This document shows positions 26,003-34,783 of a stretch of DNA of 64,000 nt, one piece after another. A program made the translations under genes and the position numbers. Within the stretch, counting starts at the first letter, position 1. Every line of letters begins with the position of its first letter. Source of the stretch: Methylomonas rapida. GTDB lineage: Bacteria; Pseudomonadota; Gammaproteobacteria; Methylococcales; Methylomonadaceae. The DNA is taken from assembly GCF_024360925.2 (NCBI RefSeq), contig NZ_CP113517.1:4196001-4260000 (forward strand), given 5' to 3'. The notes under the pieces are model-generated. The model worked only from the letters and a program-made list of their open reading frames with translations, was not told the DNA's origin and did no database searches.

Positions 26003-26259
26003 GTTTGGGTCCTTGTGATTGTAGGTATAGCTCCACATTCAACAAACTACGCAAACCAACCCACTTAAAAATCGCCTACTTATATAGCTATGCAACCCGA
26101 TAAGAGCATTAAGCTACAACTGTACGATTCACGTATCAGTGAGCTGAGTGCTGGCGATATTTTGACGATTTCAATGTAGGCTCTGTTTGGCTTTATTAGG
26201 TTTGCGAACGAAAAGCCTTAAGCTATATTGTTGATAAACAAGGAAATAAAAAACAGCGA

Positions 26260-26309
26260 AGGCACTTTTAATGCGATGGTCGTGCGTTCGAATCGCACAC
26301 GACCCACCA
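26260..26309 (+). other. 3' fragment of a tRNA-Lys(UUU) gene: attachment-site core
   Basis: The sequence runs from an anticodon loop CTTTTAA through a complete T arm (GTGCG TTCGAAT CGCAC), the acceptor 3' strand ACGACCC and a discriminator A plus encoded CCA, matching the 3' half of gammaproteobacterial tRNA-Lys. The 5' half is missing: the anticodon stem pairs for only three bases and no GGGTCGT acceptor strand precedes it. Such fragments are the att core left by integration at a tRNA 3' end. Two integrase genes begin 150 bases to the right. Confidence 0.8.
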
Positions 26310-26327
26310 TCAAACGCTTTATAAATC

Positions 26328-26362
26328 AACCACTTTACTCTAGCTGGGTAAGTGGTTTTTTT
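26328..26362 (+). terminator. Terminator after the tRNA-Lys fragment
   Basis: AACCACTT (26328-26335) pairs with AAGTGGTT (26350-26357) and is followed by a T run. It looks like the native tRNA gene terminator carried along with the att core. Confidence 0.75.
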
Positions 26363-26455
26363 ATGTCTGTCAGTTTCTGGGTAATTCTTGTGGTAACTTT
26401 TTTCAGTGCCACGCCTGCCCGTTAGAGCTGTTGTGGTAACTTTTCCAAGCCTCAC

Positions 26456-27577
26456 TTAAATCACTCGTCTCAAGATCGACACCGGTTTCAGGTTAACGAT
26501 CTTTTCAACCGCTTCCAGCAGTTCTACCACGCTCGCTGGTGAATAATGCGTGGTGATATCGCCATTGGTGTGATGCAACAGTTTCTTGCGCGTTTCCAGC
26601 GATACCCCGGCAACCCGCAGTCGATGACCAAAAGTATGCTTAAGATTATGCGGACCTCGCGTGTACTCATCACAAACAGGTAGCCCCGCTTTTCGCCACG
26701 CTTTTTTCCAAGCCGAGTTATTTAACCGCGTAATCCGTTTGCCACGGTAGGGGAAAACATAAGGGCAACCATTTTGGCGATTTTGGCGTTGCGTCTCGAT
26801 GATGGCTTTCGCCGTCGAATTCAAAACCACCAATTGATCTTCCTTGTTTTTCTCTCCTGGCCACACGCCATCCGCATATATGCCTTTTCGCCAGGGCGTG
26901 ATGAAGATGCTGGTACCCAGTTCCGGTACTGCAACTTCCCAATCCCAACGCAGCCAACACACCCCCTGCTCACGCAGACCAGTATTTGCAGCGAAGATAG
27001 ACATAGCGCGTAAATGCGGCGGTAAAGCCTTAAGCAAACGCTCCATTTCCTCAAAATCCAGCGGATAGGGATTTGCCGCATCTTCCCAATCGGGCATCTC
27101 AAACATCGGCGGACAACTAAGATAAGGTTTTCCATCTTGATTGCGCCAAGCCCTTGCAGCCAGCGTTAACACACGTCGAACGATCGTTAGATCACGCGTC
27201 ACCGTGCTACTGGCTATTCCCGCTTTCCGTCGATCATTTATAAAGCCCTGTAAGGTGCCCATATGGACATTGGCCAGCGGCAAATCACCGATATATGGGG
27301 CCACGAACCTTAGAGAGTCGCGATCACGATCCAGGCTACGCTTCTGGGCTTCCTCAAGGTAACGATCTGTAGCTTCCCGAAACGTCATAATGCCTTCTTC
27401 GCGGCGATTAACCTCGCCTTGAATTTGGGCAATTGTTTGGAAAAACTGCTTTTCGGCCTCTTCTGGGGTTTTGGCAGCTAATCGCTGCCGTATACGACCG
27501 TGTCCTTTGATGCGCTTGTCGATACTCCAAGCGTCGGTCGCTCTATCGTATTGCAGTCCAGGTAAATTTTTAGACAT
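26456..27577 (-). CDS. Tyrosine-family site-specific integrase (int 1)
   Basis: 373 residues from the ATG at 27577, which has CAAAGGAG upstream; the frame extends to 27727 without a good start. The N-terminus GLQYDRATDAWSIDKRIKG is an arm-binding domain, the middle a SAM-like core-binding domain, and the catalytic part shows TGLREQGVCWLRWDW (Arg I), a HNLKHTFGHRL box, LLHHTNGDITTHYS (His and Tyr nucleophile). The H-x-x-R position is H-x-x-K here, as in the next integrase. It reads toward the tRNA-Lys fragment 147 bases downstream, the expected attachment site. Confidence 0.88.
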   Translation of the reverse strand: MSKNLPGLQYDRATDAWSIDKRIKGHGRIRQRLAAKTPEEAEKQFFQTIAQIQGEVNRREEGIMTFREATDRYLEEAQKRSLDRDRDSLRFVAPYIGDLPLANVHMGTLQGFINDRRKAGIASSTVTRDLTIVRRVLTLAARAWRNQDGKPYLSCPPMFEMPDWEDAANPYPLDFEEMERLLKALPPHLRAMSIFAANTGLREQGVCWLRWDWEVAVPELGTSIFITPWRKGIYADGVWPGEKNKEDQLVVLNSTAKAIIETQRQNRQNGCPYVFPYRGKRITRLNNSAWKKAWRKAGLPVCDEYTRGPHNLKHTFGHRLRVAGVSLETRKKLLHHTNGDITTHYSPASVVELLEAVEKIVNLKPVSILRRVI

Positions 27578-27727
27578 CGAATGCTCCTTTGGTTGGATGA
27601 TTCGTGTCTTGCTGTTGCAGGTAATATGGTGGAAGATTTTTTGATTGGAATCAAGTGGCATGAATAATGTCCACGATGAATTTCTGGGCATCCTGATTAC
27701 GACAGAATGCCCATGCCTCGTGATCAT

Positions 27728-28864
27728 TTAACTAGATTTCGACTTGACGCGACGCAACAATATGTAAGCATTGGGTTTGACTACTTTATCGGCACATTCA
27801 ACCATTTTTTGTATGTCAGCTACAGAGTAAATATCGGTAACATCCTCAATTTTATGATGTAAAAGCTCTCGACGAATATCCTTGGGAACACCTTCTGCAA
27901 TTAGGCGGCGCCCAAAAGTGTGTTTTAAATTGTGCGGCCCACGAGCGATGTGTTTTTCAACAGGAAGCCCCGCTTTTCTCCAAGCCTTTTGCCAATCGTA
28001 AGCCCCCATTTTGGTAAGGGGCTTACCATCCACTGGAAATACCCAAGGACAGCCTGGTTCGCGACGTGCACGCTGAATTTCGATAACTTTTTTTGCCACG
28101 CGATTTAATACGACTAGCTGATCTAAGTCATTTTTTTCGCTGGTTTCAACGTTATTAGCACTATCTTCATCCTGAAAAGGAATTTGAAAGACGCTCGTTT
28201 TCAATTCAGGGATTTTCTTTTCCCAATCCCAGCGTAATTTACAAACGCTCTGATCACGTAGTCCGGTATTCACCGCAAAAAGAGACATCAATCTGAGATG
28301 CTGAGGAAGCAGACGTAATAATTTACGTTGTTCATCCCATTCTAGCGGGTAAGGTTTGCTAGCATCTTTCCAGTTAGGAATTTTCAGCATTGGCGGAGTT
28401 AGAAGGTAAGCTTGGCCTGCTTCATTTCGCCACGATTTACAGGCCAAATTCAAAATGCGCCTTACAACCGCAAGGTCGCGCTTGACTGTACCACTTTTGA
28501 TCCTTCTGGCTTGCTCATGATCAATGAATGGCTTTAACGTGAGATCATGAACATGAGCCAATGGCAGATCGCCAATAAACGGATCAAGCTTTTCCAACGA
28601 GGTGATATCGCGCTCTATACTGTCCTTTTCATCTTGATAATTTTGAACATATCTCATCCCCGCTTCCCTAAAAGTCAGCGTACTCGCTTGGTTTTGCTTA
28701 ATCAAACCAATGAATTGCTCAATGGCCTGACGGAACATCATTTCTGCTTCTTCTTGAGAGCTTGCCGATAGCCGCTGACGGATTCTTTTTCCATTGATGG
28801 TTTTATCGATGCTCCATTGACCTGTTTTTTTATCGAATTGCAATCCTGTGTATTTTTTTGACAT
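27728..28864 (-). CDS. Tyrosine-family site-specific integrase (int 2, paralogue)
   Basis: 378 residues, clearly homologous along its length to int 1 (GLQFDKKTGQWSIDKTINGK; TGLRDQSVCKLRWDW; HNLKHTFGRRLIAEGV; Tyr in DIYSVAD). Also H-x-x-K in box II. It is 150 bases upstream of int 1 in the same direction. The N-terminal coding overlaps the small gene 28738-29100 by 127 bases in another frame. Two such integrases in tandem may act together or reflect a duplication after which one changed specificity. Confidence 0.87.
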   Translation of the reverse strand: MSKKYTGLQFDKKTGQWSIDKTINGKRIRQRLSASSQEEAEMMFRQAIEQFIGLIKQNQASTLTFREAGMRYVQNYQDEKDSIERDITSLEKLDPFIGDLPLAHVHDLTLKPFIDHEQARRIKSGTVKRDLAVVRRILNLACKSWRNEAGQAYLLTPPMLKIPNWKDASKPYPLEWDEQRKLLRLLPQHLRLMSLFAVNTGLRDQSVCKLRWDWEKKIPELKTSVFQIPFQDEDSANNVETSEKNDLDQLVVLNRVAKKVIEIQRARREPGCPWVFPVDGKPLTKMGAYDWQKAWRKAGLPVEKHIARGPHNLKHTFGRRLIAEGVPKDIRRELLHHKIEDVTDIYSVADIQKMVECADKVVKPNAYILLRRVKSKSS

Positions 28865-29100
28865 GGTATTAGTTCCTGTATTTGCTTTAAATTTGTGGTT
28901 GCCCCCTTAGATTTTCCGTATTGCCTTTTAAATTCATCAATCGCTTCATCCAAATCCCGTCGGTCATATGCAACAAAATTTTGACCGTACTGGATTTCAA
29001 CTTCAATGAGTGGACGAATACTGCTGTTAAACAAAGTTTTGCCCATGCCGCAGTATTCAAGCGCATCAGAATATCGGATCACCCTAGGTTGCATCGTCAT
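28738..29100 (-). CDS. Small DNA-binding (excisionase/AlpA-like) protein overlapping int 2
   Basis: 120 residues. VIRYSDALEYCGMGKTLFNS resembles the MerR/AlpA-like recognition start of excisionases, followed by YDRRDLDEAIDEFKRQYGKS, then a basic tail. It starts ATG 29100 (or 29094), 19 bases past the stop of the helicase gene, and its last 42 codons overlap the int 2 start in a different frame; termination inside int 2 could couple their translation. Position between rep helicase and integrase supports a Xis role; direct evidence is limited to the N-terminal motif. Confidence 0.6.
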   Translation of the reverse strand: MTMQPRVIRYSDALEYCGMGKTLFNSSIRPLIEVEIQYGQNFVAYDRRDLDEAIDEFKRQYGKSKGATTNLKQIQELIPCQKNTQDCNSIKKQVNGASIKPSMEKESVSGYRQALKKKQK

Positions 29101-29118
29101 TCGTTATGATTAAATGAT

Positions 29119-30591
29119 TTACAGCAACTCAACAAATTGACTGTCTAAACTGACAAGGTTTTTTTCCACCAAGCCCTTTTTAGCTTCTTCAAACCGATTA
29201 ATCGGGAGATCACAGCGCTTTCGCCACAATTCAATAGAAACCTTTGCGTTGTCCGGGTTTTGACCGCCTTCTTGCTTGTAAGGCCGTGCCTCAAAAAATA
29301 ATTCTTCCAGCCTGTCAAGCGCTAGCTGTTGGTTTTTGCCCATTTTTTTGGGCTTGCTTTCTTCAAACGTTAAGTCATTTTGTTTCTCAAGGACAACGCT
29401 GGTTATCAATGAATCATCGTCCGCTTTAAACTCAATCTCTTTGAGGCTGAAGCACAATGGCTGCGGATGAGCGGCATCCTTCATTTTTGTGCAGGAAAAC
29501 GTGATTTGGTCCCCTTTTTTGTGAACCTTATATTCCGCATCAAGAGCAGCCTTTAACACGCTTGACCCACGGCCTCGTTCCTGATCACCATGTCCGGTGT
29601 GATGTACGAGCAAAATGGTGGCACCGTAACGATTCAACAAACGATCCAGGCTGCCAATGAAACGAGTCATATCTTCAGTGCTGTTTTCATTACCTGGACC
29701 ATAGTTACGAGCTAAGGTATCGATAACAATGAGGACCGGCTTTTGCCCAGTTTTTTCAATACTGGCGTCAATTCCTGCGATTACAGCCGCTAAAGAATCT
29801 TCGTTGAGCAATGAAGCCGGTTGGTGACTGATATATAGATCAACCCTGTTGTCGATACCTCGATCAAAGCATAATCCCTTTATTCGACGTGTCAGGCCGT
29901 TGTGTCCTTCTCCGTTGATATAGAAGACTGGACCACTTTTCACCGCATATTCGCCACAAAAAGGTGTTCCGCTTGCGCAGCAAAGAGCTATATCCACGGC
30001 CAATAAGCTTTTGCCCGCTTCGGGAGCTCCTATGAAGCCAACCAAGGAGCCAATCTCAAGATAATTTTTAATCAGCCAATTGAGTTCTTTGGTTTCCATT
30101 TCACCGAATGCTGAAAATGGAAACTTTGAAGTTTTACTTGTACTAGACTGAACGACAGCGGAAAACTCATCTAAATACCGTCGAATGTCATCTAGAACTG
30201 GCTCGATTTCTTGCGTCGACCCGCTTTCAATGTCATCCCAACGTTTTTTACTTTTAGCCGCGTAATGAGAAGCCCGTCTGATATTAGAAGCACTCTTAAT
30301 TTGTTGTGCATAGAACTCTGGATTAGCACAACATGGCATATCAATGATTATCTTGCCGCCTTCGGCGATTGTGGTGTAGCCAAAGGCTTCAAGAACAATT
30401 AAATCGGGTTCGAACCCATCTTCGATAATTTTGCGAATTCCCCCAAAAATCTTTCCTCTATTGAAATCAAGAAAGTCTTCTGGCAGCAATGTTTGAATCT
30501 CAGGTTGCTCCATAAGATGCCCACGGCCACCTTTCATAAGTTCGCCTATAAGCGTGATTTCAGCCGTTTCAATCAATTTCGAATTTTGCAT
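29119..30591 (-). CDS. RepA/DnaB-like helicase with DnaB N-terminal-type domain
   Basis: 490 residues. Residues about 7-110 resemble the DnaB N-terminal domain (EITLIGELMKGG, LPEDFLDFNRGKIFGGI, NPEFYAQQI). The ATPase core has Walker A FIGAPEAGKSLLAVDIALC, Walker B PVLIVIDTLARNYG and the sensor-like TILLVHHTGHGDQERGRGSS. The C-terminal 80 residues look like a winged helix. Such proteins are replication or loading helicases of integrative satellites and plasmids. It heads the leftward unit helicase - Xis-like - int 2 - int 1. Long upstream region 30592-31660 holds its promoter; TATATAA is present at 30664-30670 on the minus strand. Confidence 0.8.
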   Translation of the reverse strand: MQNSKLIETAEITLIGELMKGGRGHLMEQPEIQTLLPEDFLDFNRGKIFGGIRKIIEDGFEPDLIVLEAFGYTTIAEGGKIIIDMPCCANPEFYAQQIKSASNIRRASHYAAKSKKRWDDIESGSTQEIEPVLDDIRRYLDEFSAVVQSSTSKTSKFPFSAFGEMETKELNWLIKNYLEIGSLVGFIGAPEAGKSLLAVDIALCCASGTPFCGEYAVKSGPVFYINGEGHNGLTRRIKGLCFDRGIDNRVDLYISHQPASLLNEDSLAAVIAGIDASIEKTGQKPVLIVIDTLARNYGPGNENSTEDMTRFIGSLDRLLNRYGATILLVHHTGHGDQERGRGSSVLKAALDAEYKVHKKGDQITFSCTKMKDAAHPQPLCFSLKEIEFKADDDSLITSVVLEKQNDLTFEESKPKKMGKNQQLALDRLEELFFEARPYKQEGGQNPDNAKVSIELWRKRCDLPINRFEEAKKGLVEKNLVSLDSQFVELL

Positions 30592-31660
30592 AAATTTTTC
30601 CTTTTAATGGTTAATGGAAAGCCAATGAACTCTTGCTCGCCTGAAAAAATCTTATGAAACAATGATTTATATAGCCATGAAAAAAAAGACAGTCTAAAAT
30701 TGAAAGTGTGCTTTCGTTTATATGAAAGCACATAGGGATGATTGGAAGGCTTGGCTCATCTAGAAGCAACTAACTAAATTGAGCGATGTCCAAAAAGAGT
30801 TTTTTACCGTTACTTCCTTTTATGCGTCTCGCTAACATGAATTTTTATCAATGAAATGCGTGAATCTCGATCTCGAATGTGCCAAAGCTTACGAGCTGAT
30901 TCACGACTATAGAGAGATACTTGCATGAACAAGAAATTGATGGACAGCTAGTCTTGCTAGACCCGGCTTGCAGTTACTATGCGTGGTTGAAGCAAAAGCA
31001 CAGTCAACTCTAGCTTGAAGGCGGCCAAGGCACAGACCGCAAATTTAACGCCACGACCAACAGTCCGCATAATTACTGGTATTCGACAATTGACTGCAAC
31101 AGCCTGCAATGTAAGCAGCGACGACGAGAACCACCCCATCCGAACTGCATGTCGATGGATTATTATTTGCGATATACAGAATTTCCTACTCCAACGCTGG
31201 ACACCAGATTGCTGTGACAATAGCGGTCCCTCTACTCTGAAGATCAAGAATCTTTAGTTCTTGGTGGCGTGGCTCTAACAAAACAGGAATGGTTTTGGTA
31301 CGCCTATATTTGCCCAAAGGCATTTATCTTTGATGGCAATACTTTTCCGGCAACACTCAGTAGCAATGGATGCCATTGCCAATGAAATTAATACGCGCGT
31401 GGGGTGTGCTGCCCGCTCGCTGTTTATGAAGAATTGCACATGAGCAGCTTGTAGCACTCATTCTTCACCCATTAAAATCGAAATGTAGCACTTCACTTTT
31501 GAACCCAACCTTATGCGCAAATTTCTTTCATTCGCTCAATTACAGGCGATCATGATGATGAATTTTCTACGCGAAATTGTCCACCTAATATAAGTGGACA
31601 CTATCTTGCTCCTTTCGATTGCCGAGAATAGGTGCTGTTAAATGAATTCTTATAACAAAT
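30592..31660. other. Kilobase without a convincing gene; degenerate-looking
   Basis: Only short, mutually overlapping frames are present and none resembles a known protein or has a ribosome site. The composition changes sharply at about 31500 into AT-rich DNA of the next gene. It probably contains remnants of former mobile DNA and the promoter of the leftward helicase operon near 30600-30720. Confidence 0.45.
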
Positions 31661-32914
31661 ATGGAAAATATGCCTGAAAAACCAAGTGTTCATCCCTTTA
31701 TCGAGGCAGTGAGAAGTCTAAGAAAAAAATCTGCGACAAAAACTTCAAAGGCAGATGAAGATAAAAATCTAAGACTATGGCTGAGAATTCAAGAATACTG
31801 CTTGTTGCTTGGTACAACCGGTCAAAAAATTCGAGCCCGAAAAAGCAATAATGGTCAGAGGTGTGGTGACAATGAAAAATACCCTAAGATTTCTGAAGCG
31901 CTTTTTGATAGCAAGATAGCGTATGATCAAATAATCAAAAAAATATATTTGCAAGACTGGGACTACAACGATGTTTTCAAGGCGATTATGTCAGAGTGTG
32001 TACCGCCAAATACATCTGGGTATTTGATAGCAAAAACATTTAAGATACCGCGTAGGCGCGATGACGCTTATGCGGTAACTAAAAATAAATCTTCAACAAC
32101 AGGGCGAACAGTTAATTGCCAGACGGTAATAACTTGGTCATATATAACAGGAAATAAAACATTTCCTATAGGGTATGTCATTGCAGAAAATAGCTCAGGT
32201 AATTATGCTTTGTCGAAGGCAGATTTATTTCTCAATTGCGGAATGAAAAAAACCATTGATGTGATCGATAAAAGATCAGTTACTCTTTATATGGATTCTG
32301 ATTTTGATGTAGACGTTACATTTATTGATAAATTGGCAAAGAAAGAAAATGTCGAGCTTGATTATGTTCTCGAAATAGCCGAATATTTCAAGCTAGCATT
32401 GTCAGAAGATTTAAAGGATTCATTGCGTGATGAGAGCAAACAAAGGGCAGTATTAGAGATAGCGACTGAGTTGCTTGTTAATGACGCGCAATTTAAAAAT
32501 CCAAAGAATAAGAAATTCGAAAAAGTGAGTTGGAGTCAAGATAGCCAAAGCTCGTACTTTTGTATGCAAAAGGTGAGGGTTTGGACTGAAAATAAAATTT
32601 TCAGTGAGGACAGATTTTTACTAATCGAGTGGCCATTGACAGAGATTGCACCAACAGGATACTGGCTATCGAATATGGTATACAATTCAAGCCATAACCA
32701 AACCACAATAAAAAGCATGGTGGCCTTGGTTAAGGAGTTATCTGGAAAATATAATGTATTCGAAGAGTTAAGATCAGATTATTTTTTATGCGGATATCAT
32801 GCTAGAAAAAAGGAGTTGTTTGAGCGTCATGCCGCTTTATGTTTTATTGCGTACATTTTGTTTAATGAAGGGAATATTTTGAAATCGGGCCATAAAACCC
32901 CGAAACACGGTTAA
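31661..32914 (+). CDS. IS701-like DDE transposase, orphan
   Basis: 417 residues, far more AT-rich than its surroundings. SSTTGRTVNCQTVITWSYI and FPIGYVI recall the GKxSxG...NCQ and FPLD segments of IS701-type transposases; LYMDSDFDVDVTFIDKL would hold the second Asp, and the C-terminal ELFERHAALCFIAYIL is like the W/F-x-x-H-x-x-L-x-x-x-A-Y end of that group. The start could also be the ATG at 31670. I find no terminal inverted repeats or target duplication, so it may be a stranded or domesticated transposase. Assignment rests on motif resemblance. Confidence 0.55.
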   Translation: MENMPEKPSVHPFIEAVRSLRKKSATKTSKADEDKNLRLWLRIQEYCLLLGTTGQKIRARKSNNGQRCGDNEKYPKISEALFDSKIAYDQIIKKIYLQDWDYNDVFKAIMSECVPPNTSGYLIAKTFKIPRRRDDAYAVTKNKSSTTGRTVNCQTVITWSYITGNKTFPIGYVIAENSSGNYALSKADLFLNCGMKKTIDVIDKRSVTLYMDSDFDVDVTFIDKLAKKENVELDYVLEIAEYFKLALSEDLKDSLRDESKQRAVLEIATELLVNDAQFKNPKNKKFEKVSWSQDSQSSYFCMQKVRVWTENKIFSEDRFLLIEWPLTEIAPTGYWLSNMVYNSSHNQTTIKSMVALVKELSGKYNVFEELRSDYFLCGYHARKKELFERHAALCFIAYILFNEGNILKSGHKTPKHG

Positions 32915-33115
32915 AAACAACTCCTGATGAAACCTCTAACAACGGTACTCTTTGAGTATGCATTCTCTATAACCAAACAAATCAGGGATTGCTTCGTTTT
33001 TTGAATGTATGACGATAATGCCCTCGTATTCTCTTAATCACTAATGCCGTGAATATAAGCCTGCGAAAATAACATGCTACCGTGATAAAAAAGTATCTGT
33101 GTATCAGCATAGTGT

Positions 33116-33793
33116 TCAGTTTGAACGAAAAATGCTAACCCGGTTTTTAAATCCGTCAATAAAAGAATAATCGCGCCCTGTTTCTATCCAACCAAATTCA
33201 TAATAAAATGGACATAATGGATGTTTTTCATTGATCTTGTATGCTGATTGTTTGTGATTTGAAAAATTTTCCTTGTCCTTGTTAGTTTCTATGGATATTT
33301 TTTCATTTAACAAGGCTTCACATTGTGTTGAAATTGTTTTGTAATTGGAGTAACCGTCTAGATTTCTCTCGGAGTTAGATAGCGCAAGGTAGTCTTTTTT
33401 TTGGCTGCTATAAAAAGAATGTATTCTGTCTACTTGGGTAGTTTTTATTGAAAATAGACGCCCTGCTTCCTTTATCTTTTTTGCCTTATGTTTGTTCTTT
33501 AATAAAAAGTAAATTACCTTTGCTTCTAATGTGTGCCAGTTATGGGGCATTAAACTTGATTTTATATTTTTTCCTTCTTGGCTGAATATATCGAGAAATT
33601 GATCATATTTATCAAACAACTCAACCCATTTCGGGTGTCCTATTTCCTTGTGGCAGTGATAAAAACAGTTCCGATTTGAACAGAAAAGACTCAATGGACA
33701 GGTATGTAGAACGGCCATCTTTAAGAACCAGATTCTTTCCTCATAATCACGTATAAACTGAGCATCTCTGTCGGAAATTAACAACTTATTCAT
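33116..33793 (-). CDS. Hypothetical protein with a Cys/His cluster
   Basis: About 225 residues from the ATG at 33793 (the frame continues to a TTG at 33823). An N-terminal cluster HTCPLSLFCSNRNCFYHCHK has four Cys and three His in 20 residues, suggesting a zinc site. The rest is helical and Lys-rich. AT-rich like the transposase gene beside it. No family recognised; it sits alone, facing left. Confidence 0.45.
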   Translation of the reverse strand: MNKLLISDRDAQFIRDYEERIWFLKMAVLHTCPLSLFCSNRNCFYHCHKEIGHPKWVELFDKYDQFLDIFSQEGKNIKSSLMPHNWHTLEAKVIYFLLKNKHKAKKIKEAGRLFSIKTTQVDRIHSFYSSQKKDYLALSNSERNLDGYSNYKTISTQCEALLNEKISIETNKDKENFSNHKQSAYKINEKHPLCPFYYEFGWIETGRDYSFIDGFKNRVSIFRSN

Positions 33794-33823
33794 ACGAGAC
33801 TTGTATATTTTATAAAGAATCAA

Positions 33824-34030
33824 AGGTATCTACGTAGATGCATACACGGGTATTATAGTGCTAAATAAGGTGTACCTGCTATCAATTATTAGAACGCATT
33901 AAGGTCGATATGAATGTAAACTCTGTTCTTTAATGATAAATAGAGAGCTTTGATTCATTATTCAAGGCCAAAATAATCTTGGCGCAAAGCAGGACGCGAC
34001 CTTATAGGTGAGAACCGGATTTATTTATCG
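33824..34030. other. Intergenic, no gene seen
   Basis: AT-rich spacer leading to the large palindrome at 34031-34088. No open frame or clear promoter that I can defend. Confidence 0.4.
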
Positions 34031-34088
34031 CCTACACATCCGAATTATCCGAAATCTTTAAAGATTTCGGATAATTCGGATGTGTAGG
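34031..34088. repeat. Perfect 58-bp palindrome
   Basis: Each arm is 29 bases and reads CCTACACATCCG, AATTATCCGAA, ATCTTT toward the centre (34059/34060); every base pairs with its partner. ATCCGAA occurs twice in each arm. It lies 50 bases past the stop of the phosphoesterase gene. No long T run follows on either side, so it is not a standard terminator. Confidence 0.9.
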
Positions 34089-34138
34089 GACACAAAAACA
34101 AGACGTTTCTTTTACGCCGCGAACTGCGCCTTCATCAA

Positions 34139-34771
34139 TCAATCGATATCGATAGTCGTGAGCGCGTAAGCTTTGTTGTGATAATGTTTGGCAATAGACG
34201 CGTTGACAAAAATACACCCTGACACGCGCTGCTTACCAGCATGCTCATGAATGTGGCCAAAGATGTGGGCTTTAAGGTTGATTGTTTGAACAATCTTTGC
34301 TAAATCCCTGCAACCAGCGTGATTGCCACGTCGAGTTTTATCCAAAGTTCCGTACGGCGGAGTGTGGGTAATCAAAACATCTGTGTCCTTGGGAATTTTA
34401 TTCCATTTTTCAACCAAATCCTGCTGACGATTCAGATCGAAAGCCCCGTCAAAATATTTTCGCTGCCATGGACTTCCCCAAAACTTTACTCCATCAATGG
34501 TTACACTGCTATCTTGAAGATAAATGCCATTTCTTAACAAAGAGCTGGCGTTCTCGACGGGTAACTTAGCAAAAGGCCAATCGTGATTCCCCGCTACAAC
34601 TAGCTTGTGCTCATGAGGCAGATCGGCTAAAAACCGATCAAAGCGCTCAATTTCCTCTAGATTGCCGCGATTGCAAATATCACCAGCGACTACTAACACA
34701 TTGCCCGACGGTATGGAAAAGCGGATTTTTCTACCGTGAAAATCAGATAAACAGACCACGCGCAAAACCAA
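34139..34771 (-). CDS. Calcineurin-like metallophosphoesterase
   Basis: 210 residues with all metal-binding motifs in order: CLSDFHGR (D-x-H), VVAGDICNRG (GD), VVAGNHDWPF (GNHD), LITHTPPYG (H) and HIFGHIHEHAG (GHxH). It probably hydrolyses a phosphoester, nucleotide or nucleic acid end; the substrate is unknown. No ATG is available: TTG 34771 after GAGGTG is the best start. It is the last gene of the AAA - helical - helical - phosphoesterase series, 13 bases downstream of the previous stop. Confidence 0.85.
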   Translation of the reverse strand: MVLRVVCLSDFHGRKIRFSIPSGNVLVVAGDICNRGNLEEIERFDRFLADLPHEHKLVVAGNHDWPFAKLPVENASSLLRNGIYLQDSSVTIDGVKFWGSPWQRKYFDGAFDLNRQQDLVEKWNKIPKDTDVLITHTPPYGTLDKTRRGNHAGCRDLAKIVQTINLKAHIFGHIHEHAGKQRVSGCIFVNASIAKHYHNKAYALTTIDID

Positions 34772-34783
34772 ACGCCACCTCGG

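Noticed and set aside
26171..26455. Minus-strand frame over the tRNA fragment
   Set aside because: It is the antisense of the tRNA-Lys 3' end and terminator (CAIRTHDHRI is the usual false peptide from a tRNA) and has no ribosome site.
30957..31257. Two overlapping frames on opposite strands in the 31 kb spacer
   Set aside because: No family resemblance, no ribosome sites, and they overlap each other; more likely decayed DNA.
34031..34088. Palindrome as a normal intrinsic terminator
   Set aside because: No T run on either strand after the stem, and the arms are far longer and more perfect than needed.
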